A DNA stretch of 10,000 bases, taken from contig OZ026550.1 of assembly GCA_964020155.1 (NCBI GenBank), forward strand, positions 1,636,352-1,646,351, given 5' to 3'. Shown piece by piece: positions 5,633-10,000 of this stretch. The notes under the pieces are model-generated. The model was not told where the DNA came from, did not search any database, and saw only the letters and a list, made by a program, of their open reading frames with translations. Within the stretch, counting starts at the first letter, position 1; each line of letters opens with the position of its first letter. This DNA comes from Chondrilla cf. caribensis (taxonomy: Eukaryota; Porifera; Demospongiae; Chondrillida; Chondrillidae). A program made the position numbers and the translations under genes.

Positions 5633-6076
5633 GTGAGTTGTATATACTCTGAGTCATTGAGGTTACAGTGTGTCAAGCATATATGCCATCTTATACACGC
5701 TCATACACTGATGCATGCAAGCACTCATGCTCACACGTGTACACACGTACCCTATGCACTCCACATACATTTATACCACAATGCATCATTTGTTACTCAG
5801 TGTGCTATGAAGTATATTGAGTCTCTACCATTTTCGCACTAAAAATGCCACGAACGAGTGGCTGAAGTTGAAAAATTATGGTTCTGCTGCCCCTTGCACT
5901 CAAACTACTTGGGCATCTCTTTCAGGCTTAAAAGTCCATTGTTGAAGATATTGCATTCAGCCAAGTCGTTGTGCTAGAATTCCAATCCATTTTCTAAACA
6001 TCAGCATTTCAAAACCAGACACCTTTTTCTTCATACACTGAATTCGTATAATATGTTATATCAACTTTTTGCATAG
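5633..6076 (+). other. intron 2 of the NHR-kinase gene
   Basis: A 444-nt intron whose phase-1 ends join GAA (Glu208). It contains a degenerate CACACGTGTACACACGTAC patch near 5730 and a weak alternative acceptor CTCTTTCAG near 5930. The real acceptor CTTTTTGCATAG at 6075-6076 restores the frame into the coiled coil. No gene is seen inside. Confidence 0.75.
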
Positions 6077-7191
6077 AACTCCTAAACATATCCCGAGAAG
6101 TCCAATATAATGTGCGGACTTTAGAGGAAAGGTTCACTCCACTGGAAGCTACCATTCTAAAGGATGGTGAGAATCAATCTGTTCAACTACAGCTTCAAAA
6201 CCAAGTGGAAATTTTACAACTGAAGCAACAGAACCAGCAACAAGCATCTCAGATAGAACATCTACAACACATGCAGCAAGAGCACACCTCCCAGTTGGAG
6301 AAACTCCAAGAAGAACTGACTGCTCACTTTCAGCAACAACTTGAGGAGCAGAAGAGGCAGATTGAAGAAGAAATGCAGAAACAGTTTCAAGCACAACTAG
6401 TACAACTGCAATCTCGCATGCAAAACCTCCAACCTTCATGGAGCATTGATCAAGAACACCTAGAAATCACTGAACGTGTTCTGGGAAGAGGAGCTTATGG
6501 TGAAGTGAGAGTTGGTATCTACCAAGGTACTAGAGTAGCCGTCAAGAGAATACACGGGGTGATCATCTCTGACTACAACCGTGAGCTGTTTGAGAGAGAA
6601 ATGAATATCGCTTCACTTGTTTGCCATCCAAATCTTGTCCTATTCATTGGGGCTGTAGCCACAGGCAATCCAAACATCATCAGCGAATTGATGGAAACCA
6701 GTCTTCGTAAGGTGATGGAAGCAAAAAAATTGAAAGTTACTGACATCCGTCCAATCAGCAAAGATGTAGCTTGTGCATTGGTCTACCTCCACTCTCTTCC
6801 CGATCCATTCGTCCACCGTGGTATCAGCAGTGCTAATGTCCTCCTCAATGCCAAGAAACATGGTTGGCAAACTAAATTGGGCGACTTTGGTTCAGCCAAC
6901 TTCCTAGCCAAGCTAGGCACAGTAGCTCCAGGTTGTGTAGCCTATGCAGCTCCTGAAGCATTTGATCATAGACAACAAAGTCCCAAGATGGATGTGTACA
7001 CTTTTGGAGTTCTACTGTTGGAGGTGTGTGTTGGCAAGTTCATGGACCCACACACCTTGGAGTCCACCAAGGTTGCCATGGTTACCTGGAGTGATCCTTC
7101 CAAAAAATCCCTCGGTGAATGGTCCAAGAGGTGTATGAAGAGAGATCCCAATGAGAGGCCCAATATGGCCAACATTGTTAGGCAGTTTTGA
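6077..7191 (+). CDS. NHR-coiled-coil-kinase protein, exon 3 (coiled coil plus TKL-like kinase, likely catalytically dead)
   Basis: Exon 3 encodes residues 208-578. A long Gln/Glu-rich coiled coil lies at about 242-326 and should give oligomerisation. The kinase domain spans about 343-578: glycine loop GRGAYG (344-349), VAVK lysine K364, helix-C Glu E382 (FERE), HPN, a catalytic loop reading HRGISSANVLL (H454-R455-G456, N461), DFG (477-479) and APE (499-501), and RPNMANIV near the end. The aspartate of HRD, the catalytic base, is Gly (codon GGT, one base from GAT). All other nucleotide-binding residues are kept. The fold resembles TKL kinases. It probably binds nucleotide but phosphorylates poorly or not at all, acting as a scaffold or allosteric partner; this is inference. 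It stops with TGA at 7189-7191. Confidence 0.9.
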
Positions 7192-7990
7192 TTAGTTTTA
7201 TTGCATGTGAGTATTATCAGTAACATTTTACTGTTATGTAGTACTATGGCTACTATTACATGCTAAATTTCAATTTATGTATTTTACATGTCTTTAATTG
7301 CTGTTGAGAAATGCAACATCCTTACTTTGTGTACTAATTCTTGTATCCCATGGCTGGCCACTTTCGTCATCCATGTGCAGTCATCAATATCAACGAGATC
7401 ATTAAAATTTAAAGGTCATTCGATTCTATATAATCATATTATCAATATCCACACACACCTGTATGTAACCCTCCAGGTCATACATGGAAAGTGGTTCAAT
7501 GTAGTTTCCATCATACCTTGGAAGAGTGGGAGGAGTCTTATGTGGGATGTGACCCGTTCAGTCACCCCCACACCCTCCCATCTCCACCTATAGCTAGCTG
7601 CCAGTGAAGGTGCAGCTGTGGGAAATGACAATGAGAACAGGAAGTGTGGGAAATATTCACACCTCAACTCCGCCCATTTTATGCTAATTTTAATTTTCAT
7701 CATTATTGTCATTAATAGTACAATTGTGTATTATAAACTATTATTGTTTATAGCGTTAAATATCGGATTGAATTTTCTATAACTACTATTAACTATAAAA
7801 AGTTAAATAGCGGCAAAAAATAAAATATTATGCTATAATTCAAAAAAACATGCTGTATTAATCCAATTGGAATGAAATAATATAACATTTGAGCGTAAAA
7901 GATGAATGATTTGGAGATAATAAGTAGCTAGTAAATGAGAACGTAAAATAAACTATAACTTTAATTTTGTGACTACCTAGATTATTATGT
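7192..7990. other. AT-rich 3' flank of the kinase gene
   Basis: The immediate downstream part (7192-7290) is probably the 3' untranslated region. The first clear AATAAA lies far away at about 7819, so the real polyadenylation site is unresolved. Open frames in 7288-7712 on both strands show no family features. The end is strongly AT-rich with no gene seen. A large hairpin at 7522-7586 is listed separately. Confidence 0.45.
7522..7586. repeat. large imperfect inverted repeat (hairpin)
   Basis: Stem blocks pair in order: GGGAGG (7528-7533) with CCTCCC (7574-7579), GTGGG (7542-7546) with CCCAC (7567-7571), and GTGAC (7549-7553) with GTCAC (7561-7565), around a 7-nt loop. The outer flank GGAAGAG/TCTCC extends it with small gaps. 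It may be a MITE remnant or an RNA hairpin in the kinase 3' end. Confidence 0.55.
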
Positions 7991-8003
7991 TGAACCAATA
8001 ACT

Positions 8004-8090
8004 GTGTGCGTGTGTGTGCATGTGTGTGCGCATGCATGCATGCATGTGTACCTATTTGTGCGTGTGTGTGTGTGTGTGTGTATCTGTGGC
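8004..8090. repeat. TG microsatellite, interrupted
   Basis: (TG)n with GCGTG, CATG and (GCAT)n interruptions, notably GCGCATGCATGCATGCATG, plus a purer block at about 8058-8080. It lies downstream of the small minus-strand gene. Confidence 0.93.
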
Positions 8091-8159
8091 TGTATGTACA
8101 TAAGTGAAGAGTATATATTATGCTCACATGTTTGTATCAGCAATGCACACATGGTCAAG

Positions 8160-8270
8160 TCAGATGGTATCTGCTGTGATCCCTCTTGGAGAGCTGTGGG
8201 TTGGTGGGAATACATCATTATGGTGATCCGCATCGAAGTGGCCATAGAAATGAGAATCACAACCTGGTTC
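8160..8270 (-). CDS. hypothetical small protein, exon 2 (3' end)
   Basis: On the minus strand, an acceptor CATTCTCAG (plus 8271-8272 as CT) opens a phase-0 frame that reads EPGCDSHFYGHFDADHHNDV and then FPPTHSSPRGITADTI before TGA (8162-8160). The tail is rich in His and Asp. No family is recognised. The frame continues exactly from the upstream exon at 8401-8541, which is the main support for it. Confidence 0.5.
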   Translation of the reverse strand, partial: EPGCDSHFYGHFDADHHNDVFPPTHSSPRGITADTI

Positions 8271-8400
8271 CTGAGAATGGGCCGATAGACCAACTGCACT
8301 CCAATAGAAAATCAACCCCAAGGATACGCTCTACATAGATCCGAACGATTAAGCCATGCATCTGCATCTATATCATGCACGACATAAGAGCTATACTTAC

Positions 8401-8541
8401 ATAATCCGTCGTCGTAAGGATAGGACGAAATCTCTCCAGCGAATGCTCAAGGATAGAGATAGAGATCACAACTGCTTTACCGCCTATCCTTCTGGGATCT
8501 TGGAGGGGCTTGGACTGGAGTGGATCTGAGAAAAGGGACAT
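8401..8541 (-). CDS. hypothetical small protein, exon 1 (start)
   Basis: The minus-strand ATG at 8541-8539 has a favourable context (AAAATGT) and an in-frame TAA nine codons upstream. The exon reads MSLFSDPLQSKPLQDPRRIG, GKAVVISISILEHSLERFRP and ILTTTDY, then a strong donor GTAAGTATAG (plus 8399-8400 as AC). It joins in phase 0, over a 130-nt intron, to the second exon. The full product would be 83 residues with no signal peptide or transmembrane segment that I can see; the VVISISIL stretch is only a short hydrophobic strand. The gene is divergent from the fucosyltransferase, with about 460 bp between the starts, so a shared promoter region is likely. The function is unknown. It could also be a chance spliceable frame. 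Confidence 0.52.
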
Positions 8542-9000
8542 TTTCTTTCGTAAACCCTGATACCCTTAATATGTTCGGGGCTGGTTTGCTCTTTCTGTCG
8601 TCTTCTTTGCCCACTACGCCCCTCTTTTCCCCAAACTTAATATATAGTATACCAGACCGTTTTCAACTCGTCGGAATTACTTTCTTTTCGAACACTCAGT
8701 CATTATCCTGTCCAGAATCGAGAAATTGACGTCGACGATCGCTAAGACCCGTAGACTGGACTCATAGATAATACAAACCACACCTACTACCCACTAATGA
8801 ACGGAAGGTCATGATCGTATATACATTTCTGGCGTCTTAAGTCTAACCAGTTAGACTATATCGTTCTGGTTCTGAATGCGAGTGCGATATTAGGGTTAGG
8901 GCGGGTGACGGGGTGTATTCCGCATATACGCACCACGATACGCGGTAACACAAATTCCAATCCCGCACCATCGAAGGTTGTTTCGCCCCTGGATTGTCAC
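8542..9000. promoter_or_regulatory. divergent intergenic region between the small gene and the fucosyltransferase
   Basis: The GC content rises towards 9000. It contains TTGACGTCGACGATCG near 8726 (half CRE-like TGACGTC) and a TTAGGGTTAGGG string at 8890-8901. The fucosyltransferase frame is open from 8815 but has no in-frame ATG before 9001. Minus-strand open frames at 8843-9156 overlap the fucosyltransferase start and are shadows. Confidence 0.4.
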
Positions 9001-10000
9001 ATGAACCGCCAGAACCCGGCTGGGTGGAGAATAATGAACGCGTACAAGAGATATAGTTGTTTTTTCTTCTTGACAACGGTTTTTGTAACGATGGGAGTAC
9101 TTTACATCGGAGGGGGGTACCACAATCTGAGACGGTGGAACAGCTATCAGTATCACAACTCGCGAAAATCTTTCAACGAACTACACAACGTCAACGACAC
9201 GAGCGTGTCCATCTATTTCGAAGATATGGCGGGACTTGATGGTTTCTACGGTAATTCTTACTCGTCGTTCGTAAAAAACCAAAAGGAGTGCATCATTCCG
9301 AACGGAAAGTGCTTCTTCCAAGGCGAAAACCCCAAGACAGATGTCGTGTACAAGGCAGCAAGAATTTATTCCATAACTAACCCTGTAAGGTACTGCGAAC
9401 GTCAAATATTAGCTGTTATCCACTCTGAAGCAACAAGGACGATTGCAGCTGTCGCGAGAGAAGTATTACTTTCGGCTAACATTAAAATCGACCACCGCTT
9501 AACGTCTGACATTGTAGTAACAGAGGCTTGTGCAATACCGTGGAAGAAAGAGTTATACACCACACCTGACCCCTCCAGGAGAAAGGGAGTCGCGCTGTTC
9601 ATGAGTAACTGCGGAGCTGCATGGAGAAATGAATACATCTGGGAGTTGTCAAGACACATCCGTATTGATTCCTACGGGAGGTGTTTTCACAATGTTGACA
9701 TACCAGCGGATCGTGAGCATTATGAACAATCATTTCCTGAGCTTGCTAAGAAGTACAGAATGGTGGTAACATTCGAGAACACCATAGAGAATGACTACAT
9801 CACAGAGAAGATAGCCCAGTGTTACAAAGCAGGAGTTATACCCGTATATTGGGGACCACCAGAAATCTACCTGTGGACTCCTGGTAACCACACCTTCATT
9901 GACCCTCGGAGGTTTAAGGGACCCAAAGAGCTAGCAGAGTACCTCAGGCGTGTTGATGAGGATGACGACCTCTTTAGATACCACACTACCAACTTTGATT
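9001..10000 (+). CDS. alpha-1,3-fucosyltransferase, GT10 family (3'-partial)
   Basis: The frame is open without a stop from 9001 to the window end (333 codons). It has type II Golgi topology: a short cytoplasmic tail, one membrane segment (residues about 20-38, CFFFLTTVFVTMGVLYIGG), a short stem, then a luminal catalytic domain. GT10 signatures are clear: SNCGAAWRNEYIWEL, then FENTIENDYITEKI (258-271) and YKAGVIPVYWGPPEIY (275-290), the GDP-fucose binding region. The enzyme should transfer fucose from GDP-fucose to N-acetylglucosamine on glycans, in Golgi. N-x-S/T sites occur at N65 and N296. The first ATG (9001) has weak context; M12 (AATAATGA) is better. No intron interrupts it. Usual family length suggests that the last few dozen residues lie outside the window. 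The exact acceptor is unknown. Confidence 0.92.
   Translation, partial: MNRQNPAGWRIMNAYKRYSCFFFLTTVFVTMGVLYIGGGYHNLRRWNSYQYHNSRKSFNELHNVNDTSVSIYFEDMAGLDGFYGNSYSSFVKNQKECIIPNGKCFFQGENPKTDVVYKAARIYSITNPVRYCERQILAVIHSEATRTIAAVAREVLLSANIKIDHRLTSDIVVTEACAIPWKKELYTTPDPSRRKGVALFMSNCGAAWRNEYIWELSRHIRIDSYGRCFHNVDIPADREHYEQSFPELAKKYRMVVTFENTIENDYITEKIAQCYKAGVIPVYWGPPEIYLWTPGNHTFIDPRRFKGPKELAEYLRRVDEDDDLFRYHTTNFD

Noticed and set aside
5633..5842. Open frame starting at the end of exon 2 with many His codons
   Set aside because: It is intron sequence after the GTGAGT donor with degenerate CA repeats.
6149..7226. Minus-strand open frames under the kinase exon
   Set aside because: These are shadows of a strongly supported plus-strand coding exon and have no recognisable domains.
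7288..7712. Open frames on both strands in the kinase 3' flank
   Set aside because: No domain features; the region includes the large hairpin, which generates mirrored open frames.
8004..8288. Plus-strand 94-codon frame starting in the TG repeat
   Set aside because: Its start is microsatellite, and the rest is the antisense of the better supported minus-strand exon.
8890..8901. TTAGGGTTAGGG as an interstitial telomere
   Set aside because: Only two units; too short to be more than chance.
8843..9405. Minus-strand open frames over the fucosyltransferase start
   Set aside because: Antisense shadows of the GT10 reading frame and its leader.
1..10000. CRISPR array, bacterial operon or phage system
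   Set aside because: The tandem repeats have no unique spacers of fixed length, genes are split by GT-AG introns, and no cas or phage protein is present.

Overview
The window looks like animal nuclear DNA, most probably from a sponge (demosponge; Amphimedon-like is my guess). The reasons are genes split by short GT-AG introns (103 to 444 nt), tight gene spacing, a metazoan-style Neuralized (NHR) domain fused to a protein kinase, a type II Golgi fucosyltransferase, and AT-rich flanks full of CA repeats, MITE-like elements and truncated non-LTR retrotransposon copies. There is no bacterial operon structure. Species assignment is inference.

Region 1 (1-1300) holds the last three exons of a CHY-type zinc-finger protein on the plus strand (593-704, 876-988, 1224-1296); its 5' exons lie left of the window. 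Each of its introns carries a tandem repeat: a 22-bp minisatellite with a 220-bp higher-order period, then two CA tracts. A second in-frame version of the terminal exon lies about 640 bp downstream (1852-1927).

Region 2 (1300-4660) is a mobile-element patchwork. It has a TAG/CAG-rich minisatellite, an antisense retroelement 3' end with a UUCG hairpin and a (GATT)n tail, a 175-bp pogo/Tigger-like MITE with TA duplications, and a 32-bp palindrome whose half recurs inverted 1 kb away. It also has a 5'-truncated non-LTR retrotransposon with poly(A) and a 14-bp target-site duplication. Last comes a foldback (palindromic) element split at its dyad centre by a second retrotransposon 3' fragment that carries a decayed restriction-like endonuclease domain.

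Region 3 (4660-7191) contains a complete three-exon gene: NHR (Neuralized) domain, long Gln/Glu-rich coiled coil, and TKL-like protein kinase domain whose HRD motif reads HRG, so it is a likely pseudokinase.

Region 4 (7192-10000) starts with an AT-rich 3' flank holding a large imperfect hairpin and a TG repeat. A probable small two-exon minus-strand gene follows (83 aa, unknown function). Divergent from it, about 460 bp away, is an apparently intronless GT10 alpha-1,3-fucosyltransferase that runs off the right edge. The named genes do not form an obvious common pathway. The main story of the window is repeat invasion around and inside compact genes, plus the unusual NHR-kinase fusion.
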